From assembly GCF_008087625.1 (NCBI RefSeq), contig NZ_CP042997.1, forward strand, positions 7,130,001 to 7,194,000: a stretch of DNA of 64,000 nt, written 5' to 3'. A program made the position numbers and the translations under genes. Shown in pieces: positions 17,129 to 29,119 of the stretch; position 1 is the stretch's first letter; each line of letters opens with the position of its first letter. The stretch is from Aquisphaera giovannonii (GTDB lineage Bacteria > Planctomycetota > Planctomycetia > Isosphaerales > Isosphaeraceae). The notes under the pieces were generated by a model that searched no databases, was not told the DNA's origin, and worked only from the letters and a program-made list of their open reading frames with translations.

Positions 17129-19549
17129 TCATACCATCTGCCTCCGCTTCCGGAGAACCCATTCCGTCGTGAGCAGGGCGAGGAAGAGGGCCAGCACGGG
17201 CCAGGTGTTCCACAGCTCCTTGGGCGGGTCCGTGTCGAGCGGGACCTTCGCCGGCCTGGGCAGGTCCTGGAGCAGCGTGTCCGCCGTGAGGGGCGTGTAG
17301 AACTTCCCGCCGGTCGCCTCGGCGACGCGGAGCAGTTCGGGCTCGTTCATCTGGACGCGCTCGAGCTCGCTGGCGGGCGCGTCGACGCGGAAGTTCGTCG
17401 TCGGCAGCGGGCCGTCGAGGATCGGCTCCGTCAGGCGCACCTTGAACTCTCCCTCCTCGACCTGCGGCAGGGCGCCCTCGAAGACGTTCTTCGTCCCCGG
17501 GAGCGGACTGAGGGCCAGCTTGCGCGGCCGGCCGCCCTCGCGCTCCACGAGCACGGAGACGGGCCCGCCGGCCGGGGCCAGGGCCGGATTGGGGAAGCGG
17601 ACGCGGATCTGGATCGGCTGGCCGCGGTCGTAGCGTCGGCGGTCCGTCTGGACCTCCGCCTTCCGCTGGCCGGCCAGCTTGGAGCGGGCCAGGAAGCGGA
17701 TCGCCTGCACCCAGAAGCGGCCGAAGTAGCGATCCCCGACGCGGAAGCGCCAGCGCCAGGTGTCGTCGAACGCGTGGAACATCGACTTGCCCGCCCCCGC
17801 GAACTGGTAGAGGTCCAGGGGCAGCTTGCCCTCGCTGCCGATCACCCCGGGATGCTCGGCCAGGACCAGGGCCGCCGGCTTCTTCCGCGGCGCCTCGAAG
17901 TACCAGTAGAGCTCCGGGAGCGACTGCCAGGCTTGCGCGCTGGACGCCTCGTTCTCGCCGAAGCGGAAGATCGGGCTGGAGCGGCCCTCCGCCGTCAGCT
18001 CCGGGCGATACGACGCGATGCCGGCGCCGACGGCCGAGGGGTTCCGCGCGTCATTCAGCTCGATCGGCAGCAGGGTCTCCAGGGGGGTGCCGCGATAGGC
18101 CAGCGGGTTGAAGGAATCGCCGGCGATGAACAGGACGCCGCCCCCCTTCTCCGCGACGAAGTCCAGCATGTTCTGCATCTGGGAGGTGCTCAGGAAGCTC
18201 GGGTCGGCGTCGCCGACGATCACCACGTCGTACGCGAAGAGGTCCTCCTTGGCGGCCGGGAACGTGGGGATCGCGGAGCGGTCCTGCTCTTCGTACTCGG
18301 GATCCGAGGAGAGCAGCACGACGTTCAGGTCGATCGTCTCCTCGCGTTCCAGGAAGTTCTTCAGGTAGCGGAACTCGTACCGCGGCTCGCTCTCCACGAG
18401 CAGGACCTTGAGCTTCTCCTTGCGGACCGTGATGAGCCGCTCGAGGCGGTTGTTCTCCTCCTGGAGCTCGCGGGGCTGGCGGTCGATCTCCAGGATGTAG
18501 GTGTGCTCGCCGACCTCCTTGGGGCGATGGACGATCTCCACTCGCTTGGGCTGACCGTCCGGCGGGGCCTCCACGTCGATCGACTGGATTTCCCGGGCCG
18601 CCCCCCGGTCGGCGCTCGTCGCGTCCTTCTCCTTCAGGCTGAGGCGGACTTTCCTGCCGCCGAATCCCCGGGACAGCAGCTTGGCCTGGAATCGGACCGC
18701 GTCGTCGGCGAAGACCACGTCGTCGACGAGCAGCTCGGTGAGCTCGAGGTCGCGGGTGGGCTCCGCGCTCCCCAGCCCGATCGCGTAGAGCGGGACGCCC
18801 TTCCGCGTCGCGAGCTCGGCCGCCTTGGCGAGCGGCTCCCCCTCCGTTGTCTGCCCGTCGGAGAGGAGGATGATGGCCGAAGGGGGGGCGCCCCGGAGCT
18901 CCGTGAGGACCTGCCTCGTCCCGTCGCCCAGCCGGGACTGGCTCCCCGAGGCCTCGACCTTCTCCAGCTTCTGGACCGCGGGGCCGACCTCGGCCGGCGT
19001 GTCGACCTCGGCGAGCGGGCGGGCGGAGTTCGAGACGAGGTAGAGCCGCACCTTGTGCTGCTTCTGAAGCTCCCGGAGGAGCTTCGCCTGGTCGCGGGCG
19101 ATCAGGCCCTTGGCGATGTCGAGGCGGCTCGGCTCCCGCGGCCCCGCGGCGGCGGCCGCGGCCGGGCTCGCGATCGACTCCAGGGCGGGGCGGACCTTCG
19201 GGTCCTCGTACTGATCCGCGATCGCCGCGCTGGCGGAGTCGTCGACCATGATCGTCAGGTAGGGCAGGCCGGTCCGCTCCACCGAGAGCACGGCCTCGGC
19301 GATCATGAGCGTCAGCATCAGGAGCAGGGCGATGCGGATGGTCGCCAGCAGGGCCTTGTACCCGGCCGATGCCCTGCCCTCCCTGCGATAGAGCCAGATG
19401 ATCAGGCTGGAACCCCCGAGCACCACCGCGATCAGCAGCCACTGGGGCCACGGCCGATCGAATCGGAGATGGGGCGATATGGCCTCGCCGGCCGCGGGGG
19501 GGCCCACGTCGAGGGCATCGGCGAGCTTCCTGAGTAGCCAATCCTTCAC
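17129..19549 (-). CDS. VWA-domain membrane protein with GATase1-like region
   Basis: 806-residue membrane protein. Two N-terminal transmembrane segments (WLLIAVVLGGSSLIIWLY; ALLATIRIALLLMLTLMI) precede a von Willebrand A domain that starts at about residue 95, with the MIDAS-type D-x-S-x-S at D103 (VDDSASAA) and a later ILLSDGQTT strand. A middle part (VLLVESEPRYEFRYLKNFL; YDVVIVGDADPSFL; GGGVLFIAGDSFNP) resembles the class-I glutamine-amidotransferase-like fold often fused to such VWA proteins. A third hydrophobic segment (VLALFLALLTTEWVL) lies at the C-terminus. The start is GTG at 19549, 13 nt after the BatA-type gene. Together with MoxR and DUF58 it forms the membrane part of a chaperone-like VWA system whose substrate is unknown. 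Confidence 0.85.
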   Translation of the reverse strand: MKDWLLRKLADALDVGPPAAGEAISPHLRFDRPWPQWLLIAVVLGGSSLIIWLYRREGRASAGYKALLATIRIALLLMLTLMIAEAVLSVERTGLPYLTIMVDDSASAAIADQYEDPKVRPALESIASPAAAAAAGPREPSRLDIAKGLIARDQAKLLRELQKQHKVRLYLVSNSARPLAEVDTPAEVGPAVQKLEKVEASGSQSRLGDGTRQVLTELRGAPPSAIILLSDGQTTEGEPLAKAAELATRKGVPLYAIGLGSAEPTRDLELTELLVDDVVFADDAVRFQAKLLSRGFGGRKVRLSLKEKDATSADRGAAREIQSIDVEAPPDGQPKRVEIVHRPKEVGEHTYILEIDRQPRELQEENNRLERLITVRKEKLKVLLVESEPRYEFRYLKNFLEREETIDLNVVLLSSDPEYEEQDRSAIPTFPAAKEDLFAYDVVIVGDADPSFLSTSQMQNMLDFVAEKGGGVLFIAGDSFNPLAYRGTPLETLLPIELNDARNPSAVGAGIASYRPELTAEGRSSPIFRFGENEASSAQAWQSLPELYWYFEAPRKKPAALVLAEHPGVIGSEGKLPLDLYQFAGAGKSMFHAFDDTWRWRFRVGDRYFGRFWVQAIRFLARSKLAGQRKAEVQTDRRRYDRGQPIQIRVRFPNPALAPAGGPVSVLVEREGGRPRKLALSPLPGTKNVFEGALPQVEEGEFKVRLTEPILDGPLPTTNFRVDAPASELERVQMNEPELLRVAEATGGKFYTPLTADTLLQDLPRPAKVPLDTDPPKELWNTWPVLALFLALLTTEWVLRKRRQMV

Positions 19550-19562
19550 CGTGCGTACGCCT

Positions 19563-21773
19563 TCAGGCAGGGGGTTCGTGATGTCCGAATCGCCAGGCCA
19601 GGAACGACTCCAGGAGCAGCAGGCCGAGCGCGCCCAGGAGCAGCGAGCGGTGCATCTCCCCGCGGCGGCTCATCGACGCCGCGCTGCGGCTGAGCTCCCG
19701 CCAGTTGTCCAGGTGGAGGAAGTTCCATCCGGGTATTCTTTCCGCCAGGCCCGACTTGTCCAGCTTCGCGGGGTCGCTCTCGGCCGGGTCGGGGCCGGCG
19801 GCGAACGTGCTCTCCTCGTTCTGCGGCGGCCCCAATCGGACCTGGTAGGCCCCGGCGACGTCCGTCTGCTCGAAGTGGAGCTGGCTCAGGCTGCCGGCCG
19901 CCTTCAGCCGCGTCTCCAGGGACTGGCCCCGCGGGGTCACCACCGTGACGGGCGACGACGCCCCGGCGGCCGGGTAGGACTGGTCGTAGGGCTGGCCGAC
20001 GCGGATGTTCCGCTCCGACAGCCTGCCCGCGGCCGCCTGGAGGAAGAGCTGCTCCATCACGGGGAGGTAGCTGTTGTGGAGCGGCCACGAGGTCCAGCCG
20101 GAGTCGGCCGACGTGGCCACCTGGTAGACCCTCCCCCGGGCGCGGGGCGCCTCCACGATCGCCGGATCCCCGTTGTCGAACGCCAGGGCGACCGTGGCCG
20201 TCGAGTCCTTGGGCAGGATCAGCCTGTGATGTTGCCACGTGAGCGCCCGGGTGAGCCCGGCGGTGACCGGGTCGGACTCGCCCCGGAACTCGGCGACCAG
20301 CGGATGGCGATAGCCCAGGGCGTTGAAGCCGACTCCCCCCTGCCGCTTCGCGGCGTCGCCCACCGCCGGGCCGATGGCGGCGGGGAGCAGCCCCTTGCCG
20401 TCCGCGTGGAGCAGCCGGTTGTAGTTGTCGGGCATCACCTGGTCGCCGCCGAAGAAGACCAGCCCGCCCCCCTGCGCGACGAAGTCCTCCAGGGCCGCGA
20501 CCTCGGACTGGCTGAACTGGGAGACGTTGCAGAGCCCGATGACGTCGTAGTTGGTCCCCAGCTCCCGGCGGGAGAACTGCGACTCGGGGATGACGTCGGT
20601 GCGGATCGTGTCGCCCTGGCCGCTCGAGCCCTCGGTCGGCGCGAGGGCCTGCGCGAGGTAGTCGGTCTCGGCCTGGAACGGCTCGGCCTTGAAGTGCCCG
20701 TCCACGAGCAGGACCTTGATCGCGTCGCGGACGGGGACCGCGAAGGTCCGCTTGTCGTCCAGCGGGAGCGCGTCGTTGTCCATGCTCAGCTCGAGCACGT
20801 GGTCGCCCGCGGCCGGGAAGTGCTCGTTGAAGACGACCGGCACGTCCTCCCCGGCCGGCAGGTCCACCGACTGCTCCGGTCCGACCCGGCCGTCGAGCGT
20901 GAGGCGGACGAGCACCCCCTCTGCCCTGGTGGGCCCGTAATTGTGGAGCACGCCCCGGACCGGGACCGTGGCCCCCGCGGTCACCACCGGCCTCTCCACC
21001 CGGAGGTCGGTCACCGCGCGGTTCTCCGACCCGGCCCGGCCCAGGTCGATGATCACGGAACGCGGCTCCCGGGCCTGGATCTTGGCGATGATGCGGCCCA
21101 GCCCCCCCTTCTCCGCCCCCTCCTTCGTCCGCCAGCTCGTCGCCTGGAGGTCGGTCAGGAAGATGACCTCCTTCTGGGGGATCGACGAGACTTCGAGGAC
21201 CCGGTCCACCGCCTCGAACGTGGCCACGAGGTCGGTGGCGCCGTGCGTGAGCGGCAGCTCCTGGATCTCCTTCTGCACCTCCGAGAGGTTGGGCGACGGA
21301 TCCCCGATGATGATCCGCGGCGGCTGGCCCATCAGGACGAGGCTGATCGAGTCGCCGGGGCGGGAGTCCTTGACGACCTGGGCCGCCAAAACCTTCGCCT
21401 GTTCGAAGCGGCTGGTCCCGGCGGACGTGTGCCCCATGCTGAGCGAGGCGTCCACGACCAGCACGCGATGCGTCCTGCGGCCCGCGATGACGTTGCCGAA
21501 GGCCTCCACCAGGGGCTTGGCCATGGCCGTGACGACCAGGAGCACCAGCAGCGTCCTCACGGCCAGCAGGAGCCACTGCTCCACCCGGATCTTCCGCTGG
21601 TTCTTGCGGATGGCCGGGATGAGGAATTGCATGGCCGCCCAGCGCATCTCCCGGAATTTCCGCCGGTTGAGGAGGTGGATGAGGATCGGGATCGACGCCG
21701 CGGCCAGGCCCGCGAGGATCGGGGCGTTGCCGAAGGTCAGGGCCAGGGGCGCTGGGAACGGCGAGAGGGGCAT
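19563..21773 (-). CDS. BatA-domain VWA membrane protein
   Basis: 736-residue membrane protein. The N-terminal BatA domain (first 90 residues) shows the family pattern APILAGLAAASIPILIHLLN, then RRKFREMRWAAMQFL, and a second membrane helix (WLLLAVRTLLVLLVVTAMA). The VWA domain starts near residue 103 with a complete MIDAS DASLS at 108-112. A glutamine-amidotransferase-like region follows (VLLVDGHFKAEPF; FVAQGGGLVFFGGDQ), and a final transmembrane helix lies near the C-terminus (SLLLGALGLLLLESFLAW). It is paralogous in layout to the next gene downstream, so the two probably form a heteromeric pair in the inner membrane. Gene order MoxR-DUF58-BatA-VWA matches the classic MoxR clusters. Confidence 0.9.
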   Translation of the reverse strand: MPLSPFPAPLALTFGNAPILAGLAAASIPILIHLLNRRKFREMRWAAMQFLIPAIRKNQRKIRVEQWLLLAVRTLLVLLVVTAMAKPLVEAFGNVIAGRRTHRVLVVDASLSMGHTSAGTSRFEQAKVLAAQVVKDSRPGDSISLVLMGQPPRIIIGDPSPNLSEVQKEIQELPLTHGATDLVATFEAVDRVLEVSSIPQKEVIFLTDLQATSWRTKEGAEKGGLGRIIAKIQAREPRSVIIDLGRAGSENRAVTDLRVERPVVTAGATVPVRGVLHNYGPTRAEGVLVRLTLDGRVGPEQSVDLPAGEDVPVVFNEHFPAAGDHVLELSMDNDALPLDDKRTFAVPVRDAIKVLLVDGHFKAEPFQAETDYLAQALAPTEGSSGQGDTIRTDVIPESQFSRRELGTNYDVIGLCNVSQFSQSEVAALEDFVAQGGGLVFFGGDQVMPDNYNRLLHADGKGLLPAAIGPAVGDAAKRQGGVGFNALGYRHPLVAEFRGESDPVTAGLTRALTWQHHRLILPKDSTATVALAFDNGDPAIVEAPRARGRVYQVATSADSGWTSWPLHNSYLPVMEQLFLQAAAGRLSERNIRVGQPYDQSYPAAGASSPVTVVTPRGQSLETRLKAAGSLSQLHFEQTDVAGAYQVRLGPPQNEESTFAAGPDPAESDPAKLDKSGLAERIPGWNFLHLDNWRELSRSAASMSRRGEMHRSLLLGALGLLLLESFLAWRFGHHEPPA

Positions 21774-22663
21774 GAGGCGAGGTTCCAGGACGGGTCGCCG
21801 GGCCGGATCAGAGGGCCCGCGCGGATCGGGATGCGAGGTAACTGGAGAGCGGGCCGTCGAGGCTCTGGTCGGTCCGCAGGGGGACGTAATCGATGTTGGC
21901 CATTCGGCAGCCGGTCTTGAGCCGGTCGAGGAACGATCGCAGCTCGTCCTGGTAGGCCCGGCGAAGCGCGTGGGGCTCGGCCATGACGTCGGGCAGCCCT
22001 TCCATGCCGCGGAAGAGCGTCGGCTCCCGGAAGGGGAACTCGATCTCGGCCGGGTCCAGGACGTGGAAGACGATCACCTCGTGCCGGCGATGGCGGAAAT
22101 GCCGCAGCCCGTCGAGGATCCTGGCCGGGTCGTCGAAGAAGTCGGAGAAGATGGCGACCACCCCCCGCTTCTTGAACCGCTCGGCCAGGTCGTGCATGAC
22201 CGCGCCCATGTTCGACTTCTCGCGGGCCGGCGTGACCTCGAGGACGTGCAGCAGCTCCTTGAGGTGCATCGGCTGGCCGGCCGGCCGAAGGTACCGGCGG
22301 ACCGCGTCGTCGAAGAGCGCGAGGCCCACGGAGTCCTGATGCTGGATGACCAGGTAGGACAGCGCCGCGACCACGAGCTGCGCATACTGGAACTTGGATA
22401 CGTTCCGGCCGGAGCGGTACGCCATGGACTCGCTCGTGTCCAGGAGCATGTACAGGATGAGGTTGGTCTCCTCCTCGTACTGCTTCAGGTAGAGCTTGTC
22501 CGTCTTCGACCAGACCTTCCAGTCCACGTGGCGGATGTCGTCGCCGGGCACGTATTCGCGGTAATCCGCGAACTCCACGGAGAAGCCCTGGTAGGGGCTC
22601 TTGTGGAGGCCCGCGACGTAGCCCTCGACGAGCAGCCTCGCCTGGAGGTCCAGGCCCTCGAGG

Positions 22664-23749
<1,086 letters not shown>

Positions 23750-23873
23750 TCCGTCGTCTCCCTCCGATGAATGGGCGCCCGGGCCGGCGTCGATTGGCGG
23801 GCCGGGCGCCGTCGAAATCCGGACGCTGCGTCGTGTTCCGATGCCTGGGAAGGTGCCTTCGAGCGGGCTGCTC

Positions 23874-26800
23874 TCATGGCCGGGAGTTCGACGCCGGGTC
23901 CGCGGCCGGTTCCGCCCGGGAGAGCGCCCAGAGAGACCGGGAGGTGGCGACGAGCGCCCCGCCGGGGTCGAGCCTGACGTTGACGTCCGCGATGGCCGCC
24001 GGGAAGACGAAGCGCTGGATGAGGGCGCCGTTGTCCTGCCGCCTCACCATCAGCGGCATGCTCTCCAGCTCCTCCTCCGCCACGTCCGAGAGGCTCGGGT
24101 AGACGACAACGTACCTCGCCGAAAGCGAGATCGACCACACGGCGTTCTCCGGGCCGCTCAGGAGGTGCGACCAGATCGGGGAGCCGTCCTCGATCGACAG
24201 GGCCCGCAGCCGCTTCTGGCTCACGGAGTACACCCGGCCGCCGTCGCAGGCGATGGCGTCCGGGCGCTCGCTGAGGTCCTCGATCCCGAGGACCGTGGAC
24301 CATCTCCGCGACCCGTTGACCGGGTCCAGCCGGATCAGGACGCGGCCGTCGTGCAGGACCAGGAGCCGCTCGGCATCGACGATCACGCGGGGGGGCCCGT
24401 TGACCGGCATCTCCGTGCTCTCGCGATAGTCCCAGGTGAACTGGCCCCGGCTCATGTCATACTTCTTGACCGTCCTCCGGTCGGGGACCAGGAGCACGTG
24501 GTCCTCGTCGACGGGGACGGGGGCTCGCTCGAACTGCTCGCCCTCCGCCAGCGGCGTGTGCGTCACGGGCCGGCCGCTCTCGGTCTCCAGGACGAGGATC
24601 TGGTTGGGGGCCTGGACCTGCATGACGATCCGGTCCGGGCCGACCCAGATCTTGTCGTTGATGGGGCCGCCGGGGGAGGTGAAGACCCAGTCCACCGCCC
24701 CGCTGTCCCCGTCCAGGGCGACCAGCTCCTGGTCGCCTCGGAGGCAGTAGAGCCGATGGCCCGCGAGGTGGAAGCCGTGGAGCTGGCCGGGGGCGGCTTC
24801 CGCCCCGCCCTGGGCCGCCGGCCTGGCGAACGGGTCGGGCGCGATCCGCCCCTTCCCGCCGGGCCTCTGGGCGAATTTCCACTGCTCCAGTCCGGTGGAC
24901 GGGTCGATCGCGACCACCCGCTCGGTGTTGGCGGCGAGGACCTTGTCGGAAAGGTAGCCGACCCACGAGGCCGCCTTGCCGAGCTCGACCGACCAGCGTG
25001 CCTGGCCGGTGGCCGGGTCGAGGGGCGTGAGGCGGGAGCCGTCCTGGAGGAAGGCGCGGCTGGCCTGGAGGCCGGGCAGCACGCCCTCGGCCGCCATCAC
25101 CCGCAAGGGCTGGCGGTCGGGCGACTCGAGGTGCCAACGCCTGGCGAGCGGGAGCGAGAGCGGCGGCCTCGGCCGGTCCGCGGCGACCTGGTCCAGCGGC
25201 GGCCTGGCCAGCTCCTTCGCCGCGACCTCCCCGAGCGTCGAGCCGGCGGTCAGCTCCGGCAGGCGGACCCGGGCGTAGCGCGTCTGCAACTGCAGGTACG
25301 CGTCCCTCGAGGCGATGAGATAGTTCTGCGCCTGATAGACCCGCGCCAGGCGAAGGAGGGCCCTCGCCCTGTCGACGTCCGGCACGTTCGCCAGCGTGAG
25401 CAGCCGCTTGTAGGACTTCGACGCCTGCGAGAGGCGGTTGGCGCCCTCGTGGACCTTGCCCATCTCCAGGAGGGCCTCCGGCACGACTCGCGCCACCGGA
25501 TACGCGCGGGCCAGCTCGTCGAGGAGCCGGGGATCCTGCTCGCGACGGCCACGCTCCAGCAGCTCCCGCGCGCGGGCCTCGTAGGGTTCGTACACGGCGC
25601 GGCCGGCTTTCCCGACGACGGACGCGAGCCGGTCGCCGATCAGGAGGTCCGCCCGGACCGCCCGGCGACCATCCTCGGAGGCCAGCGACAATCCCCGCAG
25701 GCGGTCGTCCGCGAGGATCGAGCCGAGGATGGCGACGGCCTCCGCCGGCCGTCCGGCATCGAGGTCGACGTCGGCGACGAGCATCCGCGCCCGCAGGCGA
25801 TCGGCCTCGGTCCGGGCCAGAGTCGACGCCTTCTCCAGGCTGGCGGTCGCCGCATCATGGCGACCCGCCCCGCGCTCCTGCTCTCCGCGGCGGACGAGGA
25901 GGCGGAATTGGTGGTCGATCGCGGCATCCGCCAGGGGCAGGCCGTCGATCGTCTCGGAGGGCCGGGCCGTCCGGGCGGCCTGCTCGTACGAATCGAGCGC
26001 GACCTGGTCTCGCCCGACGGCCTCGGCCGCCCGGGCCAGCCGGTAATGCGTGGACGCCTGGTTCGGATCGCGGGCCAGCTCGTCCCGATACCTCTCGATG
26101 AGGCGGCTGTTCTGGCAGAACACCACGAGGGCGTCGGCCTGCGCGACGATTAGGTATCCGTCCCCCGCGACGAGGTTGCCCCCGGTCGTGTGGAAGCTCT
26201 CCATGAGCCGGATCGGCGGCTCGGCCCGCACCCCGGTGGACTGGTCGAGGACCTCGATGCGGTCCTTGGTCGGCCAGTAGATGCGGCCGCCGGCCAGCAG
26301 GCCGCGGCCGTAGCCCTCCGACTTGCCCGAGTCGGGCCAGGTCGAGACGAGCCTGCCGTCCTTCGCATCCAGCAGCAGGACGCGGTCCCCGGTGGCGACG
26401 AGTCGGCCCTTGGCCACCCCCAGCAGGTGCGTCAGCTTGACCTCGTCCGCGATCGGGTCGGATCTCCAGGCGAGGCGGCCCGTATCGGCCCGGAAGGCGA
26501 AGATGGCCGACGCATCGCTCGGCGCGACGATCACCAGGCCCTCGTGGATCACGGCCGGATTCAGGTCGCGGTCGCTGCCGCCGGATCGCGTCTGCTCCTG
26601 CCGCGGGTAGTTGGCGACCCAGCGGACCGATCCGGTCTCCGACTCGATCGCGATCACGGCGCCGAGGTTCGTCTGGTAGTAGAGATACGGCCCGTCCAGG
26701 GACAGGAGCCGATGCCCGAAGTCGCCCGGCGGGGGCGGATTGAAGGGCATGCCCATGCCCATGAGGTTGTCCACCTCCGGCGAGGCGGCCCCGAGATAGC

Positions 26801-28316
26801 GCACCCACCGCCGGGCACCGGTCTCGGCGTCGAAGCAGGCCACATAGGTCGAGGTCTGCTCGCGGCGGTCGGTCACCGCCATGAACACGTTGCGGCCGTC
26901 GGCCACCGGCGTCCCTTCGAAGTTCACCGATCGGTTCGACTGGCCGGGTGCCCGGTTCGGCAACGCAAGGTCGGCGGCACGCTGGAGCCACAGCAGCTTG
27001 CCCTGCGCATTCCAGTCCAGGGCCACGATGTAGCTGGACCCCCCGGACGGGCCGCGATTCATGCTGTTGTAGGGCGAGGGCGTGGCGGGCCCCATCCTCG
27101 CGTAGATCCGGCCCCCCACCGCCGTGAGGGTATGCCTGGGGGTGCTGGCGCTCATCTTGTAGGCTTGCGGAACGACCGTCTCGGGGTCGTGCTTCCAGAC
27201 GGGCTCGATCGCCGTGGGCGACGCCCCGGGGCGGCTGGCGGGACGCTCGCTGAGATTGTAGGCCAGGACGCGGCTGCCGTCGGACACGAGCACCTGGTCG
27301 CCCAGGACGATCGGATGGTAGGCCAGCAGCCGCTCGCCGGGCACGCCCGGCGCGCTCACGGCCATCCCCCGAAGATTTCCATACGGGTTGCCGCCCACCC
27401 CGGCCATCACCCGATCCAGCGAGACCCTCCATTGCTGCGAGCCGACGTCGACCGGCTCCGGCAGGATCCTCTCGCGTCGGAAGCCGCCGGCGAAGGTGGG
27501 CCATCGTCCGTCCGGCTGGGCCGGCGGGGCCAGGCGGTCCGCGGCGAGTGCCTCCTCGAGCGTCCTGGCGTACGGGCCCTTGCGGCCCGCCAGGGGGCCG
27601 CTCGCGCCGGGGTATCGCTTCGCGAAGCCCGCCAGCTCCGCGGGCAGGTTGAGCGTCTCGCCCGCGGCGGCACGGCAGAGGAGCACCTTGGCGGCGACCC
27701 GGGCTATGTCCACCGACGGGTCCGGATACACCAGGTTGTAGCTCCCCCCTTCCCGGTCCGGGGCGAGCTGCCGATACATCGCCAGCGACTCGCCGAAACG
27801 GCCGTCCTGGAAGGCGAGGTCTCCCAGCAGCTCCAGGGCGTCATCCCCCCACGAGCTGCAGAACGCGAGGTCGACGACGCGCCGCAGGGCGGACGCGTCC
27901 CGCCGCGCCGAACCGTCGCGGAACCAGGATTCCGCCAGGGGATCGATGCGGGCCCGGTAGATTGCCCTCGCCTCGGCCGGCAGCGAGGCCAGCGTGCGGT
28001 GGCAGTAGGCCCGCAGGTCGACGAAGAGCTGGAAATCCTCGCCGGGATCCTGGGCCTGCCCCGCCCCCTGCTCCTTCGGCAGGCCGGCGACCTTCTCGCC
28101 ATACTGATCGATGATCCGCTGATAGATCCCGACCGCCTCGGCCCACTGCCCGGCCCGGGCGTGGCTGGCCGCATTGCGCAAGAGCGTCTCGGCCGGCCCG
28201 CTCGAATCGGGGATGAATTTCGCCGCGGTCCGATTGACGCCCTGGGCGAAGCACGTCGGCGCCGCCATCGCTGCCATCGCCGCCGCGAGCACCAGCCATG
28301 ATCGGAGGAGGATCAC
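23874..28316 (-). CDS. exported giant PQQ-propeller / TPR protein
   Basis: About 1480 residues. A signal peptide ([20 protein letters not shown]) is followed by a TPR-like region and a first set of PQQ/WD-like beta-propeller blades ([62 protein letters not shown]). A second helical TPR stretch (about 790-1040) and a second propeller ([58 protein letters not shown]) complete it. Blade motifs of the D-x-x-T/S-G-x-x-x-W type recur at least eight times. These propellers usually bind proteins; quinoprotein dehydrogenase residues were not identified. I start it at GTG 28316 before the signal peptide; the open frame continues to 29792 but overlaps other genes. It heads the MoxR/VWA run and may be its exported client or cofactor. 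Confidence 0.85.
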   Translation of the reverse strand: MILLRSWLVLAAAMAAMAAPTCFAQGVNRTAAKFIPDSSGPAETLLRNAASHARAGQWAEAVGIYQRIIDQYGEKVAGLPKEQGAGQAQDPGEDFQLFVDLRAYCHRTLASLPAEARAIYRARIDPLAESWFRDGSARRDASALRRVVDLAFCSSWGDDALELLGDLAFQDGRFGESLAMYRQLAPDREGGSYNLVYPDPSVDIARVAAKVLLCRAAAGETLNLPAELAGFAKRYPGASGPLAGRKGPYARTLEEALAADRLAPPAQPDGRWPTFAGGFRRERILPEPVDVGSQQWRVSLDRVMAGVGGNPYGNLRGMAVSAPGVPGERLLAYHPIVLGDQVLVSDGSRVLAYNLSERPASRPGASPTAIEPVWKHDPETVVPQAYKMSASTPRHTLTAVGGRIYARMGPATPSPYNSMNRGPSGGSSYIVALDWNAQGKLLWLQRAADLALPNRAPGQSNRSVNFEGTPVADGRNVFMAVTDRREQTSTYVACFDAETGARRWVRYLGAASPEVDNLMGMGMPFNPPPPGDFGHRLLSLDGPYLYYQTNLGAVIAIESETGSVRWVANYPRQEQTRSGGSDRDLNPAVIHEGLVIVAPSDASAIFAFRADTGRLAWRSDPIADEVKLTHLLGVAKGRLVATGDRVLLLDAKDGRLVSTWPDSGKSEGYGRGLLAGGRIYWPTKDRIEVLDQSTGVRAEPPIRLMESFHTTGGNLVAGDGYLIVAQADALVVFCQNSRLIERYRDELARDPNQASTHYRLARAAEAVGRDQVALDSYEQAARTARPSETIDGLPLADAAIDHQFRLLVRRGEQERGAGRHDAATASLEKASTLARTEADRLRARMLVADVDLDAGRPAEAVAILGSILADDRLRGLSLASEDGRRAVRADLLIGDRLASVVGKAGRAVYEPYEARARELLERGRREQDPRLLDELARAYPVARVVPEALLEMGKVHEGANRLSQASKSYKRLLTLANVPDVDRARALLRLARVYQAQNYLIASRDAYLQLQTRYARVRLPELTAGSTLGEVAAKELARPPLDQVAADRPRPPLSLPLARRWHLESPDRQPLRVMAAEGVLPGLQASRAFLQDGSRLTPLDPATGQARWSVELGKAASWVGYLSDKVLAANTERVVAIDPSTGLEQWKFAQRPGGKGRIAPDPFARPAAQGGAEAAPGQLHGFHLAGHRLYCLRGDQELVALDGDSGAVDWVFTSPGGPINDKIWVGPDRIVMQVQAPNQILVLETESGRPVTHTPLAEGEQFERAPVPVDEDHVLLVPDRRTVKKYDMSRGQFTWDYRESTEMPVNGPPRVIVDAERLLVLHDGRVLIRLDPVNGSRRWSTVLGIEDLSERPDAIACDGGRVYSVSQKRLRALSIEDGSPIWSHLLSGPENAVWSISLSARYVVVYPSLSDVAEEELESMPLMVRRQDNGALIQRFVFPAAIADVNVRLDPGGALVATSRSLWALSRAEPAADPASNSRP

Positions 28317-28822
28317 CCCGGCCGGGGTGCGTCGCCCACGCCGCAGACTACACGGGGCATCGAGAGGGGCAGGATCGCATGTTCCGGCTCGGCCGGACCG
28401 TGGACTCAGGTCGGGACCCTTCCGAGGCGAGCGAAGGGGAGGTATCAATCTGGTCGATCTCCCTTCCTGGTGACAAGATCGATCAATGCTGGCGCGGGTC
28501 GTCCGTGATTCCCACTGGAGCCGGGCCCTGCCCGCGGATGCCTGCCGAACGATGCCTGGGAGATGCGAACGGAGCCACGCACGTTCCCGCATTGGAAACG
28601 ATATCGAGACCAGCTTGCAACGGCAAATCCGGGACCAACCCCCGGGACTGCCCGGAATCGCGGGCAAACGGCCCGCCGCACCGCCGACTCCCCGGGGCGG
28701 CTTGCCGGCTGGTTGGGCATCGACGCCCTCTATCGGAGCGGAGTGCGGAGGGTCGCGGGACGGATCTCGAGCGGAGACCTCACTCCATCGGGCGGGGTGC
28801 CGCGTTCGCGATCCGCGGGACT
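28317..28822. other. about 500 nt without a recognised gene
   Basis: Lies upstream of the PQQ-propeller gene and downstream of the 57-residue membrane protein gene. Open frames cross it on both strands but none has recognisable protein character. It most likely holds the promoter of the long minus-strand operon; I see no convincing -35/-10 pair or hairpin. Confidence 0.5.
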
Positions 28823-28996
28823 TCAGGACGATGCATTCTGGATGGCGTAACCCAGGTAGAAGATCGCCACGCCGCCTGCGGCCACCAGGAGGGATTGGCC
28901 GAGGCCGACCTTCCCCTCCAGCTCCGAGACGATCCCGAACGGGAGTATCACCATGCCGATGAGCTGGAGGGAGCGACCGATGCGATAACGGCTCAT
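28823..28996 (-). CDS. small two-helix membrane protein
   Basis: 57-residue protein. Two hydrophobic segments (LQLIGMVILPFGIVSELEG and LLVAAGGVAIFYLGYAI) are joined by a short charged turn (EGKVGLGQS), and the N-terminus is positively charged (MSRYRIGRS), which predicts both ends in the cytoplasm. Stop (TGA) and start (ATG) are clear, but no strong ribosome-binding site is visible. It follows the second cupredoxin-like gene by 123 nt on the same strand, so it may be the last gene of the respiratory operon and could be a small accessory subunit. No function can be assigned from sequence. Confidence 0.65.
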   Translation of the reverse strand: MSRYRIGRSLQLIGMVILPFGIVSELEGKVGLGQSLLVAAGGVAIFYLGYAIQNASS

Positions 28997-29119
28997 GGGT
29001 GCGGTCGCAGTCGAGGAGTCCGGCCCGCGGGCGCTTCATGGGCCGGATCGGATGGGGCGAGGGCCAGCCGCCCGGCCCTCGCCACGGAAACGGAAGGGTT
29101 GACCGGGCGGTCTGCCGCG

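Noticed and set aside
13201-17172. 1323-residue plus-strand open frame opposite the coiled-coil gene
   Set aside because: Rich in Leu/Gly/Arg/Glu with no domain, no start signal and mirror-image composition of the real minus-strand gene; an antisense artefact of high G+C.
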